Source: Chara braunii
Taxonomy: Eukaryota > Streptophyta > Charophyceae > Charales > Characeae
Assembly (NCBI GenBank): GCA_003427395.1
Contig: BFEA01000005.1
Span: forward strand, 7,568,858-7,595,454
Length of the DNA stretch: 26,597 bases
Direction of reading: 5' to 3'
How positions within the stretch are numbered: the first letter of the stretch is position 1; each line of letters opens with the position of its first letter. The notes beneath the pieces were generated by a model that was not told the origin of the DNA, did no database searches, and saw only the letters and a program-made list of their open reading frames with translations. Both the position numbers and the translations under genes were made by a program. Below, one piece after another: positions 9,827 to 19,220 of this stretch.

Positions 9827-9969
9827 TGTTTGCTTTGTGCCCTCCTGCCCTCGATGGTCTGTTTGTTCGTCCCCTACCGAGTGGTTAACTTTGGGTTGTT
9901 GTTCCTGAATGTCCTCCCGTCGGCAGAGTGTGTCCTCAGTTGCCTGCCTCTGCCCCTGCCCGGACTGTA

Positions 9970-10530
9970 TCAGAGTTCAAGGCTTGACCTTTGGGTCAAG
10001 CTTTGCATCTTGGGCTCGATGGCTTTGGGATGACTGGGTTGGGGCTTGGGTTTCTGGCGAGAGCAGGTTTTTAATCCGGTAGCAATATTTTGTAGGTAGT
10101 CATGTTTCAAAAGCCTGTTCATTCCTTTTAGCTGGCCTCGTTGAAGTTTTTGTAGGTGTTTGGATAAGGAGAGGGATGTGGGGGTGTGACCAGTGAGAGC
10201 CCTGGTTCGCGAGGTGGAGGGAAGGAGCGTTGTGGGGTGATCTTGACCCCTCAATACTCCTGTCCTCCCCGACAGCGCTTGGTCAACGTTTTGCATCAAG
10301 GGTCCTTCGAGGTCTTTAAGCTCCTCTGTAGCGGGAGGTTGACAGGAGTTCTGACTCATATTTTTGTCGTAATTTTGTTTTCCCTGTCCTCCCTCCTGAG
10401 CTCCCAGCAGCGCCCCTGCTCCCTCCTCCCTCTCCGGTCGTGATGACTCAGTCTCTGCAGTGTCCCCTACCACATATAGCACTTTGCCCTCTTGTGGGTA
10501 GGTGTGTTGCCATTGCTGTTGTGCCGCCAT
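9970..10530 (-). pseudogene. LINE-A ORF1 low-complexity part
   Basis: An open minus-strand frame of 186 codons has a composition rich in Gln, Glu, Gly, Ser and Lys. Its first part (YPQEGKVLYVVGDTAETESS) is a diverged copy of the 69-residue repeat seen at 10641-11370. The later part includes basic helical residues (SLSKHLQKLQRGQLKGMNRL). There is no recognised domain. It is best read as a decayed piece of the long ORF1 of LINE-A, not as an independent gene. Positions 9827-9969 between this and the next piece hold no support for a separate feature. Confidence 0.45.
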
Positions 10531-11400
10531 TTGTCTTTCAGTTTGCTACAGTACCGAACCTGCCGTGTCCAAGACCACTATATCCGAAGCAGCTGTATCC
10601 AAGGGTGGCTGAGGGGGGTTTTCCTTTCGCGGTTGCTGCAGCTCCGAAGTAGCTGTATCAACTACTGCTGTATCCGACTCAACTCTAAGCAAAGATGGGT
10701 GTAAGGTGCACGCACCGCACGTGGTCGGTAAACCCACCACCAGCTCCAGTCGTGGTGGGTCGACCGTTGCTGTCTCTCCTTCCTCTTTGCCGTCTTGTGG
10801 CCAGATCTGTTGCTGTTTTTGTTGTTGTGCCGGCAAAGGTAGCTGCAACTCCGATCTAGCTATGTCAGCTACCACTGTATCCGAGTCGCCTATATTCAGA
10901 GATGGCTCTAAGGTGCGGGAACTGCACGTGGTCAGTAAAGCCACCACCAGCTCCAGACGTGATAGGTCGACCATTGCTGTCTCTCTTGCGTCTTCGCCCC
11001 CTTGTGGCCAGATTTGTTGCTGTTGTTTTTGTTATGCCACCAGAGGTTGCTTCAACTCCGAGCTAGCTGTATCAGGTACAGCTGTATCCGACTCAACTAT
11101 ACCCGAAGAGGGCGGCAAGGTGCATGAACCACCCGTGGTAGGTAAACCCTCCACCAGCTCCGGTCGTGATGGGACGACCATTGCTGTCTCGCCTAGCTCT
11201 TTGCCCCCTTGTGGCCACATTCGTTGCTGTTGTTGTTGTTGTGTCGCCAGAGCATTTGACTGAAGTGTTGCCGGGGCTGGTAGGCCCACTGCTATGCTGG
11301 TTATCCCTCCACCTTGGAGATGTTGACGGAATGGGGGAGGGTTTCCTTTTTCAGTTTGCTGCAGCACCGAAATTGTCGTGTCCGAAACCCCTTATTTCCT
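10433..11400 (-). repeat. 207-bp (69-codon) tandem repeat inside LINE-A ORF1
   Basis: The landmark CTCCAG/CTCCGG recurs at 10744, 10951 and 11158, exactly 207 bp apart both times, with matching sequence throughout the units. Partial or diverged units extend on both sides, from about 10433 to about 11400. On the minus strand each unit encodes a Gln run, then a block like WPQGGKELGETAMV, then (S/P)R-ELV--LPTT, then ESDTAVxDTASSEL. The period is a multiple of three, so the array grew without breaking the coding frame. Confidence 0.88.
10546..11367 (-). pseudogene. LINE-A ORF1 repeat-encoded region (poly-Gln rich)
   Basis: Two minus-strand frames (11367-11032 and 10974-10546) translate the 207-bp repeats. 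Seen in the first: ATQQQQQQRMWPQGGKELGE, then PSRPELVEGLPTT, then IVESDTAVPDTASSELKQP. The second gives two further copies with AQQQKQQQIWPQDGKEEGE and related blocks. A break lies between the two frames at about 10975-11031. No enzymatic domain is visible. Gln-rich repeats of this kind may mediate protein association, but I cannot assign a role. Confidence 0.6.
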
Positions 11401-11561
11401 AAGTAGTTGCATCCAAGGATGGTTGGGGGATGGTTTCCTTTTCGTTTTGCTGCAGCTCAGGCCCATCTATATCTGACACAGTTGTATCTGGCAGGACTGT
11501 ACCCAAGGGTGGATGTTGATCTGTTTGTGGCTTTCTTGCCATTTTTTTCTTTTTTGGGGCC

Positions 11562-11957
11562 CTAAGAAGCATTGGCACAGTCGTTGGGAGGAGAACTTGG
11601 GACTATGCGGTTGTCCCCTGATGGAACCCCTTGTTCCACATTCTCTTCTGCACCTGCACATTTTGCTTGGGCAGGATTCCTGGTTGTCCTCCGGTGCAGT
11701 GGGGGGAACTCCTCTTCTTCTTCTTCCTCCCCCTCGCTGACGCCTTTTGCAGCCTTATTTGGCTGTGGCCCCGCCGTTTTGCTGCCGACCGCATTTGAAT
11801 TGGCTTCCGGCAAGTCATGTGTCGGTGTCGGTCGGGTAGGTGAGGGTGTGTTGCACTCACCATTCGTTATGGTGCTGCTGTTGTTGCGGGGCCCCCGTAC
11901 CAGAGGTGGGCGCAGGCGACAGGACGGGTGGTTTTCGCACGATACGAGCTGCCTCAC
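11562..11957 (-). pseudogene. LINE-A ORF1, Pro/Ser-rich and acidic segment
   Basis: This minus-strand frame continues ORF1 after a frameshift near 11860-11880. It completes the second copy of the 66-residue repeat (NTPSPTRPTPTHDLPEANSN and GSKTAGPQPNKAAKG) and then enters an acidic tract (VSEGEEEEEEEFPPLHRR) followed by a basic stretch. It ends in a stop near 11562. Between 11367 and 11562 only low-complexity, partly repeat-related sequence is visible. No named domain is recognised. Confidence 0.55.
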
Positions 11958-12146
11958 TTAGCTTTGGCCCCACAGTTTTGTTGTTGCCTACCGCGTCTGA
12001 AGTGACTACCGGTGGGTCTTGTGCAGGTCGGGCTGGTGAGGGCGTGCTGCTCTCACCATTTTGATGCTGCTGTTGCTGTTGTTGCGGAGCTCCCCCATCG
12101 GAGCCAAGCACAGGGGTCATAACAGACGGTTTTCGTACTATTCGAG
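11748..12146 (-). repeat. 198-bp (66-codon) tandem duplication in LINE-A ORF1
   Basis: The motif RIVRKP is encoded at about 12144 and again at about 11946, exactly 198 bp or 66 codons apart. Each copy continues with a Gln run (GAPQQQQ), a Pro/Ser/Thr stretch (TPSPARP or TPSPTRP), and a block like SDAVGNNKTVGPKLSEAA. The second copy suffers a frameshift after its Gln run. No third copy is seen downstream. Confidence 0.85.
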
Positions 12147-12885
12147 GCGACGACTGAGGTGTAAATTGTGGTTGGCCTTGACCTGCCCAGATCCAGCTGC
12201 CCGGCTCATCCTGATTGTGGACCACGAATGTCCAACCCTTCAGAGTCTCGTCCTCAGGAAGCCATGTCCGGGTCTCTTTTGGGTGTGGCAATACTATGCC
12301 TTTGAGGGGCTTCGTAGTGGCTTTAGGGCACCGGGTGTCTGTGCAAAGATGTCCCTTTTCCTTGCACGCATAGCACCATGGGTCCTGGCTGTGACTGATC
12401 GGTATCACGACCGTCGTCCCTCCATATATGTACCTCCATGAATCGTAAAGGGGGAATGGGGCTGCAGAGTCCCAGTCCACCGCCACTAGAAGGGTGTCAT
12501 CTTTTTTTTCCGGGAAGGAAGGCAGCTCGTGTACAAAGCCTTTTACCGGGGCAAATGTCTGCAGGTCATGAATAATTGCCCCCTGGATGGCCAATGGGGC
12601 AAAACGAAATTCAACCCAAAGATTGCTTTCCATGATCTGTTGCCTCCTGTCATCTGCCGTGAAGGGTTCGGCCGGTCTCCATCTCTCCACTTGGACTGTC
12701 TGTCCTCTGAATTTAAGGTTCCTGAAGCCCAGCAGGTGGGTGTGATCCCCTGGGTCAAGTGCAATAATGGTAATTGTGGATACCCTCGCCGATGCAATCA
12801 AAAAGTGGTCATGCACGTCCTGTACCGAGAATTTGAACGATGCCATGATGTGTCCCACCCATTTGATCTTGTTGTTCATTGACAC
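11857..12885 (-). CDS. LINE-A ORF1 N-terminal region: DUF4283-like domain and zinc knuckle
   Basis: This is the RNA-binding ORF1 protein of a plant-type LINE, inferred from layout. Residues counted from 12885 show a DUF4283-like domain at about 10-165 (landmarks: NLWVEFRFAPLAIQG at 88-102, LLVAVDWDSAAPFPLY at 132-147), then Cys171, Cys174, His179 and Cys186 in WCYACKEKGHLCTDTRC, a C-X2-C-X4-H-X6-C zinc knuckle with an extra Cys at 181; the usual spacing is H-X4-C, so it is non-canonical. A Gln/Pro-rich repeat tail follows. The frame is open upstream to a stop at 13120-13122 and the added residues (such as KLFQELDGFVRQIY) look like real protein, so 12885 (GTG) is not the true start; the first ATG is 12879. 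It therefore may be 5'-truncated. Confidence 0.78.
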   Translation of the reverse strand: MSMNNKIKWVGHIMASFKFSVQDVHDHFLIASARVSTITIIALDPGDHTHLLGFRNLKFRGQTVQVERWRPAEPFTADDRRQQIMESNLWVEFRFAPLAIQGAIIHDLQTFAPVKGFVHELPSFPEKKDDTLLVAVDWDSAAPFPLYDSWRYIYGGTTVVIPISHSQDPWCYACKEKGHLCTDTRCPKATTKPLKGIVLPHPKETRTWLPEDETLKGWTFVVHNQDEPGSWIWAGQGQPQFTPQSSPRIVRKPSVMTPVLGSDGGAPQQQQQQHQNGESSTPSPARPAQDPPVVTSDAVGNNKTVGPKLSEAARIVRKPPVLSPAPTSGTGAPQQQQHHNEW

Positions 12886-13119
12886 CGTAGTTTGTGATTC
12901 CGGGAACCGGAAGTGGACTGTGTGAAGTGAGTATATCTTGTTTTTGACTGCTAGTGCTTGTGGGGGAAACCTATAGATTTGTCGAACGAAACCGTCAAGC
13001 TCCTGGAACAGTTTATCTGGGTTGACGTGAAGTTTCTGAATGAAAGGGCTCCTAGTGGGGTGGATGGAGCCTAGAGCTGTGCTTCCACGCCAACGAGTCA
13101 GGAAGCAAAGGGAATAGTA

Positions 13120-13664
13120 TCACCGCCACCCCAATTATCACACCTGCATGTCCAAAAACCACAATATAGATAGATAAAAAACACAACTAACACGGAGAGG
13201 TCTACACAACCCCTACAAATGGGGAAGCGGGGAGAACAAGGGAAAGGGTCTCCCCTTCCACAAACAACAGTGGCGCCCATTCAACCCCTCCTGGCTGCAA
13301 TTCACACGACCGACTGCCCCCCTAAGAGGCGAATGGCACCCGGTGCCGGAAGTGCAGCCGCGGAGGGGTTGGGAAGGGGCCAGACAAAATGTCATGACCA
13401 ATCAGGGCTCCACCAATAGCTCTAAGGGATGACGTTCTAAGGAATGGAGTCCCACCCCGACCCCGATCCCGCAGCCACACCCTCAGCCACACCCCGCTGC
13501 TCTCATAGGAAGGAATGGGCCTACAAATTCACCGGTCAGACAGCCATGGGCGGCAACGCTTAAAGCTGGGATGAGGAGAACAGGGAGGGAGGATGAGGGT
13601 CAGGGACAATAACNCCCCCCCCCCCCTCCCCGACCATTGTTGGTCTCACTGCTCGTCCCGTGTG
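13120..13664. other. Non-coding interval between LINE-A and LINE-B
   Basis: No coding similarity is visible. It could be the LINE-A 5' UTR or unrelated flank. Seen here: two CCAAT words near 13400 and 13413, a short palindrome GGCACC-C-GGTGCC at 13335-13347, and a poly-C tract starting at 13615, preceded by an ambiguous base at 13614. The CCAAT words are in a plausible promoter position only for a plus-strand transcript, and I do not claim a promoter. Confidence 0.5.
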
Positions 13665-14911
13665 TCAACGTAACCCTAATTCGGTCGAGGTCCGACCGGG
13701 CTCTGGCCGGTCGGGTCGCCAAGCGCTCTCGCCTTCCTCATTTCTCCAAGGCTCCATTCCCTTCGTATTCAACCATGTCGCAGAGGCCGTAATTTGAAGG
13801 GACTGGAGCCATTGGAGGGCCGCCTGTTTTTGGGAGGGCAACTTCTTTAGTGTTTTCCACAGTCTAAAAATATGGGACTCATTTACTGACGATATCTGAA
13901 GGTCCTTCAATCTCCTCGATGCTTTGTCCACTGTTTTTTTTGGCTGATTTCTTTTGGTATTTGTACCCCTATCTTAGTTTTATAATATACCAGCGGTATC
14001 CTCGACTTCAAAGTTCGTGCATTTCAACCAAAGACTAGCGGTTATACCACCAGTCTATCATGCGTCCCCAAGGCCAATCTACAGATTGGGGTCTTTTCTT
14101 TATTCTCCTAAAAAACGCTTACCTCCACTAAATCTAGGGTACAAGGGACCGTACCTTCCTCTTCAAATAGCAAAGACTTAGGGTCTCTCCCCGACTTTCG
14201 CTTTCGTTTCTGTATCCTTATCCCTGCACGGAGGTCGGGAGCCTCAATCCTCCAAAACGTGTTTTCTTGTAGGGGTTCCTCCACCCATACCCCAATATTT
14301 AGTTCACTATCCTTCTGCAGAGCTCTCGTCCAATGAGAGGGGATGGATGCCTTTAATTTATCAAAATTGGAACAAACATTACAAAGCCTGGACAATTTAT
14401 TTTTTACATTGGCTGAGGGCAACCAGTCGGCCACTCCTTCATTCCAAAGATCTCGGAGTTGAACCACCCCGTGTTCAATCCAGGCCCTCCCAAAGGAACC
14501 TGCACTTTTGTCTGCCATAAACAAGCCCAAATCTTGATTTCTGATATACGGGTTCTCAAATAGTATTTGGTTGAGGATCTCCTCCTTAGCCTTAGATTCC
14601 CCGGTGTACTGAGGAATGACTTTGTTCCAAGCAAAGAGGATATCGTGTCAGACCCTAGAACTGAGACTCTTGTTGCAGTATGATTTTATCAAGAAACAGA
14701 GCCACACATGTGCTCCCTTCAATAGGGACCATTCATGGGACAATATATATTCTGCCATTAATATCCAACATTTGTCCGCTTCCCCGAACATGGCTGCAAT
14801 AGGTCATTTGGCCAGCAATGCTATATTTTGTTGCATGGGGTCTAAGATACCTAGGCCCCTTTCTTCCCTCACTCTCGTTATAGTATCCCAAGTTGCCTTA
14901 ACTATAAATGA
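13665..14911 (-). pseudogene. LINE-B ORF2 C-terminal region (thumb to truncated end)
   Basis: From right to left: the GLGILDPMQQNIALLAKWP block (about 14868-14810), then QILFENPYIRNQDLGLFMAD (about 14570-14510), then a long frame (14530-14108) with RDLWNEGVADWLPSANVKNK, and finally a frame (13931-13665) with LWKTLKKLPSQKQAALQWLQ and ATWLNTKGMEPW. Every block has a counterpart in LINE-C in the same order. Frameshifts lie near 14530-14620 and between 14108 and 13931, where stops are frequent. After about 13740 the sequence no longer matches LINE-C, so the zinc-binding C-terminus is missing. Confidence 0.75.
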
Positions 14912-16195
14912 CTAACTTTCATTAGCCTGCGGTTTCCATAAGTATTTCGCTGCTGTCCTTTTCATTTTTTTATATGTGTCCTCTCCCAACAAACAGATGG
15001 ACAAAGCAAACGAGAGGATCGAGAGAACTGCAGTTGATATCACCAAGACCCTCCCAAACAGCGAAAGTTGGTGGTTACGAACCCAGCCGCTAATTCTCGC
15101 GACCACCTTTTCCCCCAACAAGACATCTTTGGTAGCTGAACAATCTGTGAGTGAGACCTGGACTCCTAAAATCCGATCCGACGTATTTGTCGGTATCTGC
15201 CCCAGACCCCTGTTCACCGCTATTGTATATTGTTGGGGTAAGAAGAATACGAATTTATCCCAGTTAATAGTTGCTTCCGATATTTCACAGTACTCATCTA
15301 GGGTCTGTCTTTGTTCGTCCAAACATTCCACATTATTTTTACAGGCAATGGTTAGATCATCTACTAATGCCCCTCCCTTCCAATGAATGAAGGGTGGAAG
15401 ATGCAAACCTACTATTTTCTCATTCCTTTTGATGTTATGCAGTAATATTTTTAATTGAGTGACAAAAAAAAGTGGGGTCAGGAGGCAACCCTGTCTCAGG
15501 GATCTCGTCAGGGGGAATTCCTGGGAGATATAGTTATTAACCATCACCATTGAAGAGGCGTCAGTGCCCATTGTCTTGACCCATGTACAGAACCCCTTGC
15601 CAAAACCCAGTTTGACTAGGGATGTAAACATAAAGGTCCAACCCACCTTATCGTAGGCCGTTTCCATATCAAGCAATAGGACGACGGTCTCCTTGCTTTA
15701 TTTTCCAATAACTTTCAGCGCTTGAACAGTGGATAAAATATTATCAAATATTGATATTCCCTTCACAAATGCCCCTTTCTCTTTCCCCACTAAACCGGGA
15801 AGGTAATTTGCAAGCCTTATCGTCAGTGCTTTCGATAGGATTTTATAGGCCACATTTAACACTAAGATAGGCCTATAGTTCCTTACCTCCCTCTTATCCC
15901 CCTTTTTATACAACAGGGAGATCACGCCAATCAACCACCTTTTGGGCAGCTGGCCAGTTGATAGGGCATTATTAAAGATTTGGGTGTAAAACGGTGCAAA
16001 GGTTTCCCAGGAGTTTAGGAATAATTCCACTGACAACCCATCCATGTCTGGACATTTTCCCTTAGTCATCCGTTTCGTTGCCACATGGAGTTCTTGTCTG
16101 GTGAAAGACGCAACTAAAAACTCCTTTCCTTCAAACGGAATTCTTGAACCCAGTCCATCCCAAAAATGTGAGAATGTTTGTTTCAACCGAGTCAA
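14912..16195 (-). pseudogene. LINE-B ORF2 reverse transcriptase
   Basis: A single minus-strand frame of about 428 codons is interrupted by one TAA at 15698-15700. Fingers: MTKGKCPDMDGLSVELF (about 16068-16018), ISLLYKKGDKREVRNYRPIL. Palm motif with catalytic Asp: LLLDMETAYDKVGW (about 15682-15641). RQGCLLTPLFF follows. The YxDD-type box is ALVDDLTIACK (about 15370-15338), with both aspartates present but with Leu-Val in place of the usual Phe-Ala. Beyond it, ATINWDKFVFFLP and GRVLVIS belong to the thumb region shared with LINE-C. One stop aside, this is the best preserved RT in the window. Confidence 0.88.
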
Positions 16196-16669
16196 AGGGT
16201 CTCCTTGTTGTCACTATGTCCTGGATAGTCCTTCGCATATGTGCACATGACCCCTGAAGTATTAGTCACCGACTTGTTGATCGCAAAAGGGTGCGTCAAT
16301 TCTCGGATCATTGGTTTGGCTTGTCTCAAGATCAGAGCCCTAAAGATTAATTTAATCATTCTATTATATCCCACGATCCCCCTCACCTTCAACCAATCTC
16401 GTCATTCCTGGTACCTTTTACTCTCCAGTTGCTCCAATTTTGCTAGATTTGTCTTCCGCTGTTCAGACCAATAATACTCTGAAAAGGATTCTCCTCCCAT
16501 CTTGGCTTCCTCCTCTTTCACAACGTCTTGGATCTGTTTCTCTTCCCAACTCCGGTTTGCAGCCCCCATTCTCGAGAAAGTTTCTAACATTGTTAATATT
16601 ATACCCAGCCCCGCTTTCGCCAGCTCTCTTCCCAGAAAACAGATCTTTAGCACCCATCCAAACCACCAT
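16192..16669 (-). pseudogene. LINE-B ORF2 linker between endonuclease and RT
   Basis: Minus-strand pieces connect endonuclease to RT: GGESFSEYYWSEQRKTNLAK (about 16510-16450) lies in a frame ending at 16402, and MIKLIFRALILRQAKPMIRE in a frame ending at 16192, which shifts by one into the RT frame. LINE-C has an equivalent stretch (SDTYWTIVRKMCLSKLEQMH), which supports homology. No catalytic residues are expected here. Breaks: stop near 16402, frameshifts near 16500-16650 and 16195. Confidence 0.7.
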
Positions 16670-16699
16670 TTGTTTCCCTACCCACTCGGGGATACCTTT

Positions 16700-17475
16700 T
16701 TATTTTAAGTGATTAACATTAAATCTAAATGGTGGCCTAACTCCCTCCAACTGGTTTAAAGAGAATATATTCATACCTAGTAGAGAGTGGTCTGACATAG
16801 ATTGCACCATGGTATTACACCACATGCACCTATCCCAGATTGTGCCCCTAGCCAGGGAGAAATTCAGTCTTCGCTTTGGAGTGGGGACTGTGGGCGAAGG
16901 GCGAGGGTCAAACCAAGTATAACCATTTGACTCTAGATTGAGCATTCTATAGACATCTGAGAGCCCCTATGCTTCTATCAAGGTAAATAATAATAATGTA
17001 TCTTCTTTGATTGGTGACGGGTTAGGGGAGTTTGGCCCCGAATTCAAAATGGTATTCCAATCTCCTGCAAGGAGGAGGTTCTCTACGTCCGGTAGCCACG
17101 AGGGTAGGGCTGCAAAAAACTTAATCCTTTTTTTGTACTCCACTGGGGCATAAATTGACATGGCCGCCCAGTCCTCCTCCCCCACTACAATTTTAATCCA
17201 CAATACTTTACCTTTAGGATCTATAAAGTGATCAATAATTTCTATATCCAAGTCCTTATTAATTAATATAGCTACTCCGTCACGTGAACCCTCCGCGGGC
17301 CCCTAAAATTGGGCCCCCTTCCACCATTTCCTTATTTCTTCGATCTTTTTCACATTCAGTTTCGTCTCTTGTAAACATACCATGTGTATTTATTTTGAGT
17401 GAAATCAGGCAGCTAGCCTTTCTTTCTTAGCATTTTCGCCTAGACCTCGAACATTCCAACATGATATTCTAATCT
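16700..17475 (-). pseudogene. LINE-B ORF2 endonuclease domain
   Basis: This is an APE-type endonuclease domain. Reading right to left: SCWNVRGLG (about 17466-17440, metal-binding Asn), VCLQETKL (about 17385-17360, catalytic-type Glu), DGVAILIN, AMSIYAPVEYKKR, LLAGDWNTIL (Asp at about 17062), GYTWFDPRPS, and MSDHSLLGMN (Asp-His at about 16792-16787), so all main catalytic residues are still present. Several stops interrupt an otherwise continuous frame: two between the first two motifs, one before DGVAIL and one near 16967 (LIEA*GLSDVYRM). About 270 bp separates this from the end of ORF1; that gap holds no motif I recognise. Confidence 0.85.
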
Positions 17476-17742
17476 TGCTCGGCAAGACCATCAAGCTGGT
17501 CCTTGCCACCAAGATCTTGGACGCGGATATCTGTCCCTTGCCTCACAGTCTTCCCCGAAGCCCCATGCCCATTGCTGCAGCATCGGGCCCCTCGGGGCTG
17601 GTTGACTATGGACATCAGTCCGGTTCAACCAGTTCGCAATATGGTGGGCACTTAAGTTGGCCCCCATTCTTACGCCTTTTATAACTTCATAATCTGGCTC
17701 AAAGAAGGGGGTTAGTGGAAGCCAATGTGTGTTCAGCTAATG

Positions 17743-18793
17743 TCACTGTTCCTCGGGACCTTCCAAGGAGATTAGGTTGAGGAAGGCTATGAACAGAATA
17801 ATTTTTTCACCTTCCAGTTCCACCACATGCCTCCTTGTCTTGGGTTTTTGCATTAGTGAGACTGTGCCAATCTCCTTCAGGACCGAAGATTGAGTCAATT
17901 TCAACATTTGTTCTTCATTGGGCTGACCCTGTACTGGCACAAAAGGTAGCTCCAATACTTCGTCTGATGCCTTCGTTGTCAGGACACACAGGCCCATCTG
18001 AGTGGTATTACAAGTCAGTGGTATGAAAAATCCCTTGACGGTTTGGTTGAGCCTATCTTTTCGGGTTAAAGTCTTCATCGGCCCTGCAAGAGATAGATCC
18101 TGCTTCCGCTGGCGACCTCCCAGGGGCCTCTTGCGTTTATCCCCTTGTCCAATATCTGCTCCCTCTCTGATCTGCTCCTGCTCAATTAGGAAGTGTTCTC
18201 TAAAGGAAGTAAATTCATCCTCCAACCTCATTTTTTTTATTGGGGCTGTGTTCACGGGACGGATACGGAAACCAAAATTTCTCTCCGGGGATATATCTTG
18301 AAACTTTATGTTTTTGTTTTTCTTGGACGGTCTCGTACCAGGCTTGTTAGCATCTTCCAATGCATTAAACACCAGTTTAGTTGCCAAGTCATTGTTCATA
18401 TCCTTCCCAGACTCAGACTCAGTAGAAGGTTCCGACACTCCTGTGATCTTATTTTCCAAGTCCGCAAACAAGTTGCCGGGTTGGGGCTGTGACCCCTGAT
18501 AGTGAGCAAAAGGTCGGGCAAACAAATCCGGTACTGAGCCCTGGCTGGCAGGATCCAGGTTATCCTCTTCTTGTATTGGTCTTTGTTGTAATCCGCTTCC
18601 CTGCAATAGAGGGCCTCCCTTGTTGGCCACCTGACCCTGCTCCTTCACCCCTCCTTCCTCTTCCCTTTCCAGCATCCGTATATCCCCATTGTCTTCCCCC
18701 ATTTCCCCCTTTCGCCGCCTTCTCCACCATATCCCTCTCCTTACATATGTCCGCTTCGAATTCCATAATTATTTCCCTCTCCTCGTCCTCCAT
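17743..18793 (-). CDS. LINE-B ORF1 protein (frameshifted near its N-terminus)
   Basis: A 319-codon frame ends at 17743. The likely original start is the ATG at 18793, giving MEDEEREIIMEFEADICKER; a one-base slip in a run of G near 18705-18715 moves it to the main frame, whose first ATG is 18702. The protein is highly charged: an acidic N-terminus, a nuclear-signal-like basic patch (GQGDKRKRPLGGRQRKQ at about 198-214), a charged helix before it (EDEFTSFREHFLIEQEQIRE), and a less charged C-terminus with SSVLKEIGTVSLM and IILFIAFLNLI. No zinc knuckle or DUF4283 domain is visible. Its place immediately upstream of the endonuclease identifies it as ORF1; a nucleic-acid-binding role is inferred from that. 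Confidence 0.72.
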
Positions 18794-18827
18794 TCGGGTC
18801 TCCCCTGACGGCTGTAAGGACCCTGTA

Positions 18828-18849
18828 TTTTTTTTTTTTTTTTTTTTTT
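18828..18849 (-). other. Poly(A) tail of LINE-C (22 T on plus strand)
   Basis: An uninterrupted run of 22 T marks the 3' end of LINE-C, read as poly(A) on the minus strand. It is direct evidence of RNA-mediated insertion and sets the boundary with LINE-B. Confidence 0.9.
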
Positions 18850-19220
18850 GAGAAAATATCCAAGTATATTATCAAGAACAAGTTGAGGTCGGACACCTCA
18901 CAATTCTACCCGGATGTCTGGGGCCATTACCTAGATTCGGCTCAATGTTGGAAATCGGGTCCAGCGTCCTCCACTTGTCCTATCTCCAAGTAATTCTCCA
19001 AGAACAAAACAAAAAAAAATCAACTATCAAGCCCACTGACAAGGAAAAGGTGGGAGACTTAGATCCACCGGGATTGCATCTAAGTTCCTTTCTATGTCTA
19101 CTTGCCAAATTCCTTTTTGACCATCAAACCTACCAACCAAATCCTCCATTACCCTTGCAGGTAGACGTAGAACACACCTGGGAAGGATTTCGTTGTAAGA
19201 ACAGCGGGGGGGAAAACTCT
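18850..19220 (-). other. LINE-C 3' untranslated region
   Basis: The interval lies between the ORF2 stop at 19221 and the poly(A) tail. No coding similarity, no clear AATAAA signal close to the tail on the minus strand, and an A-rich patch (plus strand) at about 19004-19018. Confidence 0.6.

Larger units (their letters stand above)
3119..13119 (-). mobile_element. LINE-A: decayed L1-type non-LTR retrotransposon
   Basis: Read on the minus strand, the region has the order ORF1 (DUF4283-like domain, zinc knuckle, low-complexity expansions), apurinic-type endonuclease, reverse transcriptase, zf-RVT-like C-terminus, and then a (TAGAG)n tail. That order is diagnostic of an L1-clade LINE with a restriction-independent (APE-type) endonuclease. 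The span of about 10 kb is long for an L1-type element; some of the excess comes from two fold-back insertions (7157-7500 and 8819 to about 9060) and from tandem expansions in ORF1. Several stops and frameshifts make it inactive. The 5' end is not defined: the ORF1 frame is open up to a stop at 13120-13122. Confidence 0.88.
13665..18827 (-). mobile_element. LINE-B: decayed L1-type non-LTR retrotransposon
   Basis: Minus-strand order is ORF1 (18793-17743), endonuclease (about 17475-16700), linker, reverse transcriptase (16195-14912), and C-terminal region (to 13665). The element keeps nearly all of its coding region, but it is broken by in-frame stops and a few frameshifts. Its 3' end is lost: similarity to LINE-C stops at about 13740, before the zinc motif, and no poly(A) tail is seen. 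Its 5' end is cut off at 18827 by the poly(A) tail of LINE-C. Residue-level similarity to LINE-C is clear throughout (for example QILFENPYIRN against EILFKNPHIKN), so the two are related but distinct families. Confidence 0.88.

Noticed and set aside
3119-13119. LINE-A as a simple insertion flanked on both sides by CTCTA satellite
   Set aside because: No CTCTA array is found at the 5' side (13.1-13.7 kb), so clean insertion into the satellite cannot be claimed.
16700-17475. In-frame stops in LINE-B considered as an alternative genetic code
   Set aside because: All three stop codons occur, at unrelated residues, together with frameshifts and damaged catalytic motifs elsewhere, so simple decay explains them.
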